From Trichodesmium sp050015995 (GTDB lineage Bacteria > Cyanobacteriota > Cyanobacteriia > Cyanobacteriales > Microcoleaceae), in contig NZ_JBNHEP010000026.1 in the NCBI RefSeq assembly GCF_050015995.1, positions 1 through 64,000 of the forward strand: a stretch of 64,000 nucleotides of DNA, in the 5' to 3' direction. This document shows positions 26,712-35,900 of this stretch, piece after piece; the first letter of the stretch is position 1, and every line of letters starts with the position of its first letter. Position numbers and translations under genes: made by a program. A model generated the notes under the pieces. The model searched no databases. It had not been told where the DNA came from and saw nothing but the letters and a program-made list of their open reading frames with translations.

Positions 26712-28506
26712 CTTCTTGATTGGTAAATTTTAGTTCTTTGTAAATCAGATAATCAATTTTATTCCTATCCATAGGATTAATGCTAATTAATTTCTCAAAA
26801 AATAAACTTTTTTCATCTAACCAAAAAGGTAGTCTCTTTAAATCGCTGACCTTGATTTGAGGTTGCTGCTTGGGATTTCTTCTAATAACATTCATCTGAT
26901 AGGCTAGATATAAATATAATTTCGAGTTGAGTAGGCGTTCTGTATAAATTAAAATCTTTTCCCACTGTTCCTTATTAAAATTAGAATAAATAGGAGTTAA
27001 TACATATAAACTATTATTTGCCATAAAATTTTCATTAGTAAATTTGGCAATTAAGCGATCGCTTGATTGTCTAATAAAAATTTTAGGCGATCGGTAAATT
27101 TCCAGTTGACCTAAACCAATGCGCTTTTTATTTTTAATACCTTCTTTCTCCAATCTCACTCTAATTTCTTCGCTGAGTCGAAGTTGCAATTCATAATCAT
27201 ATTTAATGTAATGAGAAAATGCAAAAGGTTTATCAGCAGAGGATAAAGATTTTCCTCCTTCTAGATAAGGCATAATTAATCCAGATTTATCTCTTTGATA
27301 ATCTTCTTTAGTAACTAAAAATTTTTCAGTTAAATTCAACAGCATACAACAGGTTCTAATTGATTTTCTAGGAAAATAGTCAATCAATAGTTGATTCTGA
27401 GTTAGCTTATCTAAAATTGAGTTAGAGTCAGATATGCTGATTCTACATTCCACATCTTTCAACCATTTATCCTGATTTATTTCCTGAATTTTATGTTGAT
27501 AAAAATCTTCTATTAAAACAGGTTTTTCAGGGAAAATATTCGTAATCTGCCAGATTGTTTGACCGCTAGCGACATTCTCAAAATTAGCTAAACCCATCTG
27601 AATAGATTGAATTTGGAAATTTTCAATTATCCACTTGCGCAAATAATAAGCTGAGGTTTCGTAAATAGAATTATCTAACAAGTAAATTAGATGACCACCT
27701 GTGTTGAGCAGATTCAAACCGTGTTCAATAAAAAACATATACAAATTTAATTTACCATTTTTGACTGAATCAGGAATAAACTCATAGTTACTTAAATAAT
27801 ATTTTCTATGACTTTCTGGTAACTTTTTACTGCGTCTGCCGTAAAAAGTGATAAAAGGTGGGTTGCCAAAAATATAATCAAATTTAAGCTCTTTTTTGAT
27901 GTTTATTACTGGAGGTGAGTCTTTGTATATGCTATTAAAATCATTAATCAAATCAAATCCTTGTGAGGCTTTGACAGTAAAATCAGTCTGATAAAAATTT
28001 AGGTTTTGATAGGTATAAATATCAATATTAAAAAATTGCTCTAGTTCTAATAAAAACCGAATTTTACAAATTTCTAGTGCTTCCCAATCTAGATCAAATC
28101 CATAGATTAAATTTAAGATTGCATCTACAGAATCAAAAGAAAATTTAGTTAGTAGTTGTTTAGCTAATATCAAAATAAAATTGCCAGTGCCACTGGCAGG
28201 ATCTAAATATTTATAGTTTGGTTTAATTTCGATTTGTGAAATAATTTGATTGACTAAATCCTCAGAAGTATAGAATGCTCCTAAACGGGGAGGTCGAGAT
28301 TTTTCAAATATTTCTAGGTTAGTTACATCAGATTTAATATTTTGCTTGCTATCCCCAATAATTTTCTCAATCATAAAGTCTCTTAATTGAGAATTTTTTA
28401 GCTTCAGAATTAAGCTAGAGACAACATCTTTAAATTCTGGAGTTAGATACGGCTTATCCTGACTATTTGTGATAATTTTTGTCTGGTAGGGATAGTTTGA
28501 TGTCAT
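26677..28506 (-). CDS. Eco57I/TaqI-like N6-adenine DNA methyltransferase
   Basis: A 609-residue methylase of the gamma type. The AdoMet-binding motif I is DPASGTGNF at 102-110, preceded by the family's RLGAFYTSEDLVNQI. The catalytic motif IV is NPPF at 215-218 (YIFGNPPFITFYGRR). The C-terminal half (about 360-600) is a target-recognition region with the typical RQSSDRLIA, NNSLYVLTP and QIKVSDLKRLPFW blocks. It methylates adenine in a specific sequence, protecting DNA from the endonuclease encoded by the overlapping convergent gene. It could also be a type IIG enzyme that lost its nuclease, but no nuclease motif is seen at the N-terminus. A heptamer array stands just before its ATG. Confidence 0.88.
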   Translation of the reverse strand: MTSNYPYQTKIITNSQDKPYLTPEFKDVVSSLILKLKNSQLRDFMIEKIIGDSKQNIKSDVTNLEIFEKSRPPRLGAFYTSEDLVNQIISQIEIKPNYKYLDPASGTGNFILILAKQLLTKFSFDSVDAILNLIYGFDLDWEALEICKIRFLLELEQFFNIDIYTYQNLNFYQTDFTVKASQGFDLINDFNSIYKDSPPVINIKKELKFDYIFGNPPFITFYGRRSKKLPESHRKYYLSNYEFIPDSVKNGKLNLYMFFIEHGLNLLNTGGHLIYLLDNSIYETSAYYLRKWIIENFQIQSIQMGLANFENVASGQTIWQITNIFPEKPVLIEDFYQHKIQEINQDKWLKDVECRISISDSNSILDKLTQNQLLIDYFPRKSIRTCCMLLNLTEKFLVTKEDYQRDKSGLIMPYLEGGKSLSSADKPFAFSHYIKYDYELQLRLSEEIRVRLEKEGIKNKKRIGLGQLEIYRSPKIFIRQSSDRLIAKFTNENFMANNSLYVLTPIYSNFNKEQWEKILIYTERLLNSKLYLYLAYQMNVIRRNPKQQPQIKVSDLKRLPFWLDEKSLFFEKLISINPMDRNKIDYLIYKELKFTNQEVSEIESFSLLV

Positions 28507-28530
28507 TTCAGTTATCAGTTATCAGTTATC
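28507..28530 (-). repeat. STRR heptamer array before the methylase start
   Basis: On the minus strand the sequence reads GATAACTGATAACTGATAACTGAA and then ATG, the same arrangement as at 1512-1544 and 57882-57900. Confidence 0.85.
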
Positions 28531-28667
28531 TTATTTTATTATCAAAACTTTTCCTGTCTCCAAATTAGATAAATACAGCAGATTTTATTAAGGATGATGT
28601 AAAGCTATTACAGGCAAGATTCCTGTGCTACTCTAATTTAGATAAATAATAATAATAATTATAGAAT

Positions 28668-29663
28668 ATGAAAAAATTAAATGTTTTAGGAATTGATGGC
28701 GGTGGCACCAAAACAGAAGCCGTTTTAATGGATGAAAATTATCAAATTATTGGTAGTGGTAAAAGGGGTCCGTCAAATTATCAGAGTGTAGGAATTGAAG
28801 TAGCAAAAAATTCGATTCAAACTGCTATTACTCAAGCAGTTACTAATAATAATAGCCATCAACCAATCTCTGGAATTTGTCTAGGTTTAGCAGGAGTAGG
28901 AAGACCTGAAGACTTTCCAGTAGTAGAAAATTTGCTCCAAGAAATTATTACTAATCTGCCGATAAAATGGGATTTACAGCCAAATACAATAATTATTTGT
29001 AGCGATAGTAACATCGCTTTGGTAGGAGGTATTGGATATTCTATAGGTATTGTGGCAATGGCAGGCACAGGTTCCCTAGTATTCGGCCAGAATAGTCAGG
29101 GGTTAACTAAGCGGGTTGGTGGTTGGGGTTATCTGTTGGGAGATGAAGGTAGTGGTTATAATATAGCTATTCGAGGTTTACAAGCAGCTCTGAAAGCCTA
29201 TGATGGACGTGAATCTCCGACTACTTTAATTACAGATTTTCAAAGACACCTGGGCCTGACAAATATTGAAGGTATAATAGAAGTAGTCTATCGCCGTGGA
29301 TGGGGTGCAACAGAGATAGCCGCACTTGCTCCCATTGTCTCCGCAGCCGCAGATAAGGGAGATAAGGTAGCTAAGAAAATTATTCAAGGTGCTGTGGAGG
29401 AGTTAAGCATAGCTACAAAAGTTGTGATATCTACCTTATTTAAGCCTCACGAAACTTTTGAAGTAGTTACTATTGGAAGTGTCTGGAACAGTATGATTGA
29501 TTTTCGCGGTCGGTTTGAAGATTCTATCTTGGCGATCGCTCCTACTGCTCAACTTATTTGGCCTCGACATCAACCTGTTTATGGTGCAGGAATTTTAGCT
29601 TTAAAAGCTGTAAAAGGGAAGGCAGAAGGCAGAAGGGGTGGCAGGATAAAGTCAAACTTGTAG
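28668..29663 (+). CDS. BadF/BadG-type kinase, N-acetylglucosamine kinase-like
   Basis: An ASKHA-fold sugar kinase of 331 residues. The phosphate-1 motif GIDGGGTKTEAVLMDE lies at 8-23, the connect-1 part is GICLGLAGVGRPEDF, phosphate-2 is MAGTGSLVFG (about 131-140) and GGWGYLLGDEGSGYNIA follows. This pattern is typical of eukaryote-like N-acetylglucosamine kinases and bacterial relatives that phosphorylate amino sugars recovered from the cell wall. The last 12 residues are basic and repetitive (GKAEGRRGGR) and may result from repeat insertion. Monocistronic; a palindromic repeat overlaps its stop. Confidence 0.85.
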   Translation: MKKLNVLGIDGGGTKTEAVLMDENYQIIGSGKRGPSNYQSVGIEVAKNSIQTAITQAVTNNNSHQPISGICLGLAGVGRPEDFPVVENLLQEIITNLPIKWDLQPNTIIICSDSNIALVGGIGYSIGIVAMAGTGSLVFGQNSQGLTKRVGGWGYLLGDEGSGYNIAIRGLQAALKAYDGRESPTTLITDFQRHLGLTNIEGIIEVVYRRGWGATEIAALAPIVSAAADKGDKVAKKIIQGAVEELSIATKVVISTLFKPHETFEVVTIGSVWNSMIDFRGRFEDSILAIAPTAQLIWPRHQPVYGAGILALKAVKGKAEGRRGGRIKSNL

Positions 29664-29760
29664 GGTGTGTTAGATGGCTAAAATTTAGACTGTGAAAGAA
29701 ATTTAACAATCCATCGTAACGCACCACTTTAGTTATGTCAGTCTACTGGACAGACACGCC
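29660..29760. repeat. dispersed palindromic repeat (GTAGGGTG...AACGCACC)
   Basis: GTAGGGTGTGTTAGATGG pairs with CCATCGTAACGCACCAC downstream. A near copy with the same inner sequence (TTTAGACTGTGAAAG against TTCAGACTATGAAAG) is at 41512-41590. This is a common cyanobacterial intergenic palindrome family. Confidence 0.7.
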
Positions 29761-29809
29761 TAAAAATGAAAGCCCTTGTAGAACGAAGTGAAACCCAACA
29801 AAGACTTAT

Positions 29810-29880
29810 TAGACATCTCCAGAAAAGTTTCTGAAACCCTTATAGCACTGTTCCAGAATCAGTATTTTTGGAGAGGTCCA
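29810..29880 (+). mobile_element. short MITE-B variant
   Basis: TA-GACATCTCCAGAAAAG at the left and TTTTTGGAGAGGTC at the right, only 71 bp. The core GTAATTGATAATTTC is missing, so this is an internally deleted or different subfamily member. Confidence 0.6.
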
Positions 29881-29944
29881 TTGTTGTTGGGTTACCCTGC
29901 GGGAAGCAAGCTACGGTTCCTCAACCCAATCTACGCTTATTGCG

Positions 29945-29983
29945 CTGATAACTAATAACTAATAACTGATAACTGATAACTGA
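29945..29983 (+). repeat. STRR heptamer array (ACTGATA/ACTAATA)n
   Basis: Five units, two of them with the variant ACTAATA, end just before TTGGAGGAT, the ribosome binding site of the gene at 30003. Here, unlike at the other arrays, a Shine-Dalgarno sequence lies between the array and the ATG. Confidence 0.8.
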
Positions 29984-30002
29984 ATTGGAGGATATACTAC
30001 CT

Positions 30003-30674
30003 ATGTTTAACTCAAAAAAATGGCGTATTGGAACATCTTTATTATTAACTTTAGGCATGACATTAGCCACAGCAACTCCAGGTTTATCAAACCGAGCTAT
30101 GGCTCAATTTAACCGACAAACACAATTCCCAGGCAACCCACGAAGACCATTTTCTGTAGCACGAATACCAGCAGGAACACTCATCCCTGTAGGATATGAG
30201 GAAGCAGAAAAAGTTGTGGTAACTCCAGATGAGTCGATGAGATTAACGTTGACAGTGACTCAAGATATTAGGGATGTTCAAGGAAGAGTGGTAATACCTT
30301 TTGGCAGTGAGATAGAAGGTGAACTACGACCTGTTTCCAATGGGACTCAATTTTTTGCCGAACAATTAATTATTGGCGATCGCCGTAGGTTTCGTATTGA
30401 TGCTATTTCTAAGGTAATTACTGATACTGAAAGAATAACAAAAGGTGCTAATGCTGGGGATATTTTGAAGGGTGCTGCTGTGGGTACTGGTGCTTCTGCT
30501 TTATTGTCTGCAATTCTTGGGGATAAGGTTTTGGCGACGGAAAGGTTATTGATAGGTGCGGGGTTGGGTGCTTTGAGTGGAGTGTTATTGGGTCGGGAAA
30601 AGGCGGAGGTAGTTGTGATTTATCCAGAAGAAGATTTAGATTTGAGGTTGCGTTCTGATTTGGCGTTGCGTTAG
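30003..30674 (+). CDS. exported protein with signal peptide, unknown
   Basis: From the ATG at 30003 (GGAGG 12 bases upstream) the protein has 223 residues. I prefer this start to the TTG at 29985 because it opens a classical signal peptide, FNSKKWRIGTSLLLTLGMTL, with a likely cleavage after RAMAQ. The mature part has IPAGTLIPVGYEEAEKVVV and VIPFGSEIEGELRP, resembling the beta-barrel region of TrbI/VirB10-like or SH3-like periplasmic domains, then an Ala/Gly-rich helix pair (ILKGAAVGTGASALLSAILG, LLIGAGLGALSGVLLG) and a charged end. Probably periplasmic and conserved in cyanobacteria; function not known. Confidence 0.65.
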   Translation: MFNSKKWRIGTSLLLTLGMTLATATPGLSNRAMAQFNRQTQFPGNPRRPFSVARIPAGTLIPVGYEEAEKVVVTPDESMRLTLTVTQDIRDVQGRVVIPFGSEIEGELRPVSNGTQFFAEQLIIGDRRRFRIDAISKVITDTERITKGANAGDILKGAAVGTGASALLSAILGDKVLATERLLIGAGLGALSGVLLGREKAEVVVIYPEEDLDLRLRSDLALR

Positions 30675-30734
30675 TAGTTAGTAGGTAGGGTTTCGCTGTC
30701 GCTCTACCCAACAGCTCTATTATACCTCTCCGGA

Positions 30735-30764
30735 TAGACCTCTCCGGAAAAGAGGGAGTAGGGA
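30735..30764 (+). mobile_element. left-end fragment of MITE-B
   Basis: TA-GACCTCTCCGGAAAAGAGGGAGTA matches the left end of MITE-B including the first internal heptamers, and then stops where another repeat begins at 30765. Confidence 0.6.
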
Positions 30765-30840
30765 GTAGGGGCGATTCGCGAATCGCCCCTACAGGGTTTT
30801 GGTTGTGATGATGTGGTTCATCAATCTGAAAAGCGCTGTA
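30765..30840. repeat. 76-bp dispersed repeat with hairpin (copy 1)
   Basis: GTAGGGGCGATTC and its complement form a 28-base palindrome at 30765-30792, followed by a conserved tail (GTTTTGGTTGTGATGATGTG, then TCATCAATCTGAAAAGCGCT). The second copy at 57514-57589 has the same tail and a different hairpin arm whose pairing is kept, which means compensatory change. This argues for selection on, or conversion of, the hairpin. Confidence 0.75.
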
Positions 30841-30896
30841 AATAGAAGTCAGGAGGAAATGTTTTTCCCACTGTTCCCTGTTGCTTGACAATTTAT

Positions 30897-33800
30897 CTAT
30901 GACGCACCGTTAAGATAATAGTGCGTTGTTGCTTGCTTATCATAGTGAAAACCATTCATATTTTCTAATCGCTGCAATTTCTTTTTTGCCCACTTCCGCA
31001 ATTGTTTGTCTGGGTCTTTTGCTGCTCTGTCTTTTAATAGTGGCAGACTTGGCGGATGGTCTCGGTATTGTTTGACTATTGCCTCTAGTGCAATTTGTCG
31101 AGGGTTGTATTGATGGTCATTTTCAGGTTGAAAGGGGTCATTGAGGGCGGTGTGATAAAACAATTCAAAAATTCCTGGCTGATGTTTCCAACCAGTAGCT
31201 ATTTGTCGCAGCGCTTCAACTCGGATATCCGAATCATCATCAGACTGTACCCATTGTTTGAGTAAATCTAAAGTTTCCGACTCATCTTTCCAAGCAGTAG
31301 CTATTTGTTGCAGCGCTTCAATTCGGACATCCAAACTATTATCAGATTTTACCCATTGTTTGAGTAAATCTAAAGTTTCCGACTCATCTTGCCAACCAGT
31401 AGCTATTTGTCGCAGTGCTTCAACTCGCACAGTTGAACTATTATCAGACTGTACCCTTTGTTTGAGTAATTCTAAAATTTCCGACTCATCTTTCCAACCA
31501 GTAGCTATTTGTACGACCGCTTCACGTCGCACAGTCGAACTACTATCGGACTGTACCCTTTGTTTGAGTAAATCTAAAATCTCCGACTCATCTTTCCAAC
31601 CAGTAGCTATTTGTGCCACCGCTTCACGTCGCACATTCCAACTATTATCGGACTCTACCCTTTGTTTGAGTAATTTTAAAATTGCTGGCTGATGTTTCCA
31701 ACCAGTAACTATTTGTCGCACTGCTTCAAGTCGCACATTCCAATTCTTATCGGACTCTAAACTTTGTTTGAGTAATTTTAAAATTGCTGGTTGATGTTTC
31801 CAAACAGTAGCTATTTGTCGCAACGCTTCACATCGCACATGCCAACTATGATCGGACTCTAAACATTGTTTGAGCAATTCAAAAATTGCCGGCTGATGTT
31901 TCCAACCAGTAGCTATTTGTCGCAGCGCTTCGCATCGTACATTCCAACTATCATCCGACTCTACCCTTTGTTTGAGTAATTCTAACATTGCTGGCTGATG
32001 TTTCCAACCAGTAGCTATTTGTCGCAGTGCTTCACGTCGCACATTCCAACTACGATCTGACTCTGCCTTTTGTTTGAGTAATTTTAAAATTCCCGACTCA
32101 TGTTTCCAACCCGTGGCGATTTGTCGGACTGCTGCAAGTCGCACATTCCAACTATGATCGGACTCTACCCTTTGTTTGAGTAATTCTAAAGTTCCCGGCT
32201 CATCTTTCCCACCAGTAGCTATTTGTCGTACCGCTTCAAGTCGCACATTCCAATTCTGATCGGACTCTACTCTTTGTTTGAGTAATTCTAAAGTTCCCGA
32301 CTCATCTTTCCAACCAGTAGCTATTTGTTCGACCGCTTCTCGTCGCACATTCCAACTATTATCAGACTCTAGCCATTGTTTGAGTAATTCTAAAATTCCT
32401 GGCTCATCTTTCCAACCAGTAGCTATTTGTTCGAGCACTTCCCGTCGCACATTCCAACTACTATCAGACTCTAGCCATTGTTTGAGTAATTCTAAAATTC
32501 CCGATTCATCTTTCCAACCAGTAGCTATTTGTCGTACTGCTTCCCGTCGTACATTCCAATCATCATCAGACTTTGCTCTTTGTTTAAGCCAAGTATAAGT
32601 AAAACGTTCATTCCTCCAGGTTGCAGCCACCACTGCCACAGCTTGAGTACGAATTTCACGAACTATGGCTGCATTTTTCGGATCAATTTCTTGAGAGTAA
32701 CTCTCACAAGGTTTGTAAGAATAACCAAGGTTATACCCAGTCAAATCTTTTAACCTATTTAGTAATCGAGACCCTACATCACCAATACTCTGACGATTTC
32801 TAACTTCAAACAAACACTTGCCAGCCAAAAATAAATTCAAAAATTTTTCATCTTCCCCATCTTGTTCCATCAAATAACTAATAATTTCTCTGACAAATTT
32901 AGCGTCAATTATTCCTGGAATTAACCGCAACACCTCATGCCATTTTTCATCCTGCCAGTGCTGACCAAAAACTTCCTCAAGCAGTTCATCTTTAGAAATT
33001 TTATGTTCTTTTTCAAACTGCCAAACAAATTCCCTCGCACAAAAATATTCCCAAAAAGTTCGATGCACAAAAGCATAATATTCAGCCCCAACAAAACACA
33101 AAATAAAATTGCGAGTCTGCAACTGTTCTATTAATGCCCTAGCCACAGTTTTGACATTATTAATACCTAAAGTTTTGAGATAATTCTTGATAATTTGTTC
33201 TAAATCATTTCTATGAATCAAATTACCAGCGAAACCTGCTTTATTTTCCTGCATAAAAAAAGCTACCTGACGCAAGATTGCCTGTTTATCTTTATAGTCA
33301 ATAGTAATTGGGTCAATCTTGGCATCAGTTAATGCCATTTCTATATCCCATTGATGTAATAAAACCCGGGAAGCTTGATTATAAAGTTCGACTCTATCTC
33401 TCGGAAATTCTTGATGACGATTCAAAATAGCCATCATAGTTAATAAAAGAGGATTTCCCGACAATTCTTTCATAGCTGAAGAATCTTTAATTGCTCGTTT
33501 AAACCTTTCTATTTTCTTCTCTCTTTCCCCCTTGTCTTGATAAGTAAAACTGTGCCAACGTTGAATAAAATCATCAACTTGTTCATCTTCTAAATCTTGC
33601 AATATAAAATGATCGAACTCAGCATCTATGAGTTTTTGCGGCTGATAACCAATTACCCGTGAAGTAACAATAACCCGCACATTTTGATAGTCATTAGTAA
33701 AGCGATGAATCTGGGTAATTATTTCCTCTCGTTTGATAGGGTCGAAAATTTCATCTAACCCATCAAACAGTATAATAGCTTCACTTTTTTGTAATTTTGC

Positions 33801-34892
33801 ATGAACTTGTTGTTGAGGTAAATGACAAGTAACTCCACTACCTTTTTCCAGAAATTCCAGAAAATTTTTGCATTTATTAGCATCATAGTTCCGAACATAA
33901 GTCCGCAGTTCAATTAATAAAGGAATTGGCTGTAAAACTAAATCTTTTAGAGGCGAGCCTGCCCATTTTAGAGCAATATATTGTAATAAAGTAGATTTGC
34001 CAGATCCGGGGTTGCCTAAAATCACTAAATGTTGATAATTTCTATTTTCAACTAATTCCACAACTGACCGAATAGGTCGATCTAAATATCTCCGGTGCAG
34101 ACTTTCCGATTGTTCTTGAGAAAAATCTTCTCCAAATTTCCCAGTCTCTTTTAATCCCTGCCGATCTTCTTGAGAAATTTCATGTACTTGAGGCAAAATT
34201 TCTTGAGATTCCCGGACATTTTGAGGAATAAACATTTCCCATGACTTCAATTGATGATACGCATGAATAGTCGGATCTAAACTGTCTAATTTCAGATTTA
34301 CATATTGTTCGATAATTCCTTTTCTATATTTTTTTAAGTCAAAATCTAGCGGTATTTCATTCTTTGTATTTTCCAGTTTATCCTGATTTTTTGCATCTAA
34401 TATTTTCCGTAATTCATTCGACTTTATCCTCATAATTTTGACTTTTTTCAGATAGTTGTTAGCTATTGCTACCCAGTCAAGTTTTTTTGGCAAAGATGGA
34501 TTTATTTTGTTCCAGGTGGCAGCCATTTTTTTACTATCTAAAACTTTAATATCTTTATTAAATGGACTACCAAGAATTCCTAAAACTGACTCATTTTTTA
34601 GAAACAGTTTGAAAGGTTCAGTATATTCCTCAATTTGATTGGGATTTAATTCAGCAAATTCTAATTCTTGCTGTACTAACTCTGAAAGTTCTTTAATAGC
34701 TTCTGCTGTAGCTTTTTCTAGAGTTTCTCTTTCTGTATTGGTTATCCTATCTTCTGTAAAATCAGTAATACATTGCTGAAAAAAATCTTTAAGATAGTCT
34801 TCAGTTTCTTCTTGAGCCAATTTTCCTAGAACTTCTTGAGCAAGAAATCCCACTAATTGGCCATTTGCCAGAGTACTAGACCATTCAAGCAT
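30897..34892 (-). CDS. NACHT ATPase with 14 near-identical HEAT-like repeats
   Basis: A 1331-residue STAND-class protein. Residues 1-280 are a helical N-terminal domain ending in LKSWEMFIPQNVRES. The NACHT domain follows: Walker A GNPGSGKST at 293-301, Walker B with the double acid LFDGLDE at 375-381 and VIVTSR at about 407-412. A winged-helix/linker region runs to about 770 (FVHRTFWEYFCAREFVWQFE). Residues 772-1247 are 14 copies of a 34-residue HEAT-like repeat (WNVRREAVxQIATGWKxExx, then LLKQ). Bacterial NACHT proteins of this form act in phage defence as NLR-like sensors; that role is inferred. The repeats would form a solenoid that binds a ligand, and their near identity suggests rapid exchange. 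No effector partner is adjacent. Confidence 0.88.
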   Translation of the reverse strand: MLEWSSTLANGQLVGFLAQEVLGKLAQEETEDYLKDFFQQCITDFTEDRITNTERETLEKATAEAIKELSELVQQELEFAELNPNQIEEYTEPFKLFLKNESVLGILGSPFNKDIKVLDSKKMAATWNKINPSLPKKLDWVAIANNYLKKVKIMRIKSNELRKILDAKNQDKLENTKNEIPLDFDLKKYRKGIIEQYVNLKLDSLDPTIHAYHQLKSWEMFIPQNVRESQEILPQVHEISQEDRQGLKETGKFGEDFSQEQSESLHRRYLDRPIRSVVELVENRNYQHLVILGNPGSGKSTLLQYIALKWAGSPLKDLVLQPIPLLIELRTYVRNYDANKCKNFLEFLEKGSGVTCHLPQQQVHAKLQKSEAIILFDGLDEIFDPIKREEIITQIHRFTNDYQNVRVIVTSRVIGYQPQKLIDAEFDHFILQDLEDEQVDDFIQRWHSFTYQDKGEREKKIERFKRAIKDSSAMKELSGNPLLLTMMAILNRHQEFPRDRVELYNQASRVLLHQWDIEMALTDAKIDPITIDYKDKQAILRQVAFFMQENKAGFAGNLIHRNDLEQIIKNYLKTLGINNVKTVARALIEQLQTRNFILCFVGAEYYAFVHRTFWEYFCAREFVWQFEKEHKISKDELLEEVFGQHWQDEKWHEVLRLIPGIIDAKFVREIISYLMEQDGEDEKFLNLFLAGKCLFEVRNRQSIGDVGSRLLNRLKDLTGYNLGYSYKPCESYSQEIDPKNAAIVREIRTQAVAVVAATWRNERFTYTWLKQRAKSDDDWNVRREAVRQIATGWKDESGILELLKQWLESDSSWNVRREVLEQIATGWKDEPGILELLKQWLESDNSWNVRREAVEQIATGWKDESGTLELLKQRVESDQNWNVRLEAVRQIATGGKDEPGTLELLKQRVESDHSWNVRLAAVRQIATGWKHESGILKLLKQKAESDRSWNVRREALRQIATGWKHQPAMLELLKQRVESDDSWNVRCEALRQIATGWKHQPAIFELLKQCLESDHSWHVRCEALRQIATVWKHQPAILKLLKQSLESDKNWNVRLEAVRQIVTGWKHQPAILKLLKQRVESDNSWNVRREAVAQIATGWKDESEILDLLKQRVQSDSSSTVRREAVVQIATGWKDESEILELLKQRVQSDNSSTVRVEALRQIATGWQDESETLDLLKQWVKSDNSLDVRIEALQQIATAWKDESETLDLLKQWVQSDDDSDIRVEALRQIATGWKHQPGIFELFYHTALNDPFQPENDHQYNPRQIALEAIVKQYRDHPPSLPLLKDRAAKDPDKQLRKWAKKKLQRLENMNGFHYDKQATTHYYLNGAS
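31160..32590 (-). repeat. 14 tandem 102-bp units inside the NACHT gene
   Basis: The motif TTTCCAACCAGTAGCTATTT recurs with a 102-base step across the segment. Variation clusters at the codons before the conserved W/S-x-V-R (QN, HS, RS, DS, KN) and at KDES/KHQP. Two subtypes (KDE- and KHQ-) are grouped in blocks, which suggests duplication of several units at once. Confidence 0.9.
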
Positions 34893-35258
34893 AATTATTT
34901 TACCTTTGATTTTAACTAATTATTAGCTTTTAGCATTTCTTGACGGAATGCTGCCTCTTGCCTCCTCCAGAGGAGCTGCTTCTTACAGAGGAGCTATCCT
35001 AGAGAATGCGCAGCGAAACGCAAATGCTTTTCATGTCGGCGACAGCCGAAACACGTTAACAGCTTTTTGGGCTTCGGTTGAAATCCTCTGCTCAAGGTCA
35101 AAAAAAAATGATCCTACTGATTGCTGAGTGCTGACTTTCCATCGATTCCATAATTATACACAGCTATTAGCTCAAGTCAGAACTATGACATTGCATTGTT
35201 GCGAGATGATTTATAATCAAATGGAAAATTTCAGATGAGCAATTGCTGAATAGAAAAC
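34893..35258. other. spacer with fragments of dispersed repeats
   Basis: Contains TTTTCATGTCGGCGACAGCC near 35025, the inverse of a repeat near 20305, and inverted CTCCTCCAGAGGAG-type sequence near 34965. The divergent promoters of the NACHT gene and the IS1 remnant must lie here, but no element can be defined. Confidence 0.5.
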
Positions 35259-35900
35259 ATGAAAATTAATTGTCCTAAATGTAAATCAAATAATATTAGA
35301 AAAAATGGACATAGGCGGGGTAAGCAAAATTATCAATGCAAAGAGTGTGGTCGTCAATTTGTAGAATTTTATTCTCAAGCAGGTTATTCTGAAGAAGTAA
35401 AAGAAAATTGTTTAACTCTGTATGGAAATGGTAATAGTTTTAGATCGATTGAGAGAATAACTAAGGTTAATCATAATACAGTTATACGTTGGGTAAGACA
35501 GACAGAAAAAAAAGTTACTATAAAAGAAGAATGAATATATAATACTATTAGTTGGACAATTAGATGAGTTACAAACAGTTATAGGAATAAAAAAAGATAA
35601 AATATGGGTATATAAAGCATTATATAAATATTATTCGTCTATTTAAGAGTAGAATCTACGAAATATAAATGCAGAAAAATTTGAAAATTTATGGAAAAAT
35701 ATCAAACAATATAACTGTTATTTTTGGAGAACAGTATAGATATAAAGTTTACCCAAAATTTATTCCAGACGGCGATAATATTACCAGCAAAATATCCATG
35801 ACTATAGTAGAAAGTAAAAATAGCAGATTGAGACATTATTTAGCATAATTACATCGAAAAAAAATGCTTATTATAATTTTAAATAAATCTTAATTTTATC
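35259..35900 (+). pseudogene. insAB: IS1-family element remnant (insA intact, insB broken)
   Basis: The first frame (35259-35534) encodes a 91-residue InsA: zinc-finger CPKCKSN...YQCKECGRQF, then HTH with NHNTVIRWVRQ. A run of eight A at about 35506-35513 sits where IS1 elements use frameshifting. InsB can be followed in pieces after it: LDELQTVIGIKKDKIWVY, LWKNIKQYNCYFW, then YKVYPKFIPDGDNITSKISM and NSRLRHYLA-stop-LHRKKM. At least three stops break it. The DDE transposase is therefore dead, though InsA could still be made and could bind related ends. Confidence 0.85.

Noticed and set aside
30448..30891. 147-codon minus-strand frame opposite the exported protein
   Set aside because: Pro/His/Ser-rich shadow of the coding strand and of the repeats at 30735-30840; no family resemblance.
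31160..32590. 102-bp repeats considered as a non-coding satellite or CRISPR-like array
   Set aside because: The repeats are open in one frame over 14 units and translate into a HEAT-like solenoid continuous with the NACHT domain.
31258..32598. Two plus-strand reading frames of 144 and 106 codons opposite the NACHT repeats
   Set aside because: They are mirror images of the 102-bp repeats (102 is divisible by three, so an open antisense frame repeats automatically). No start signal and low-complexity translation.
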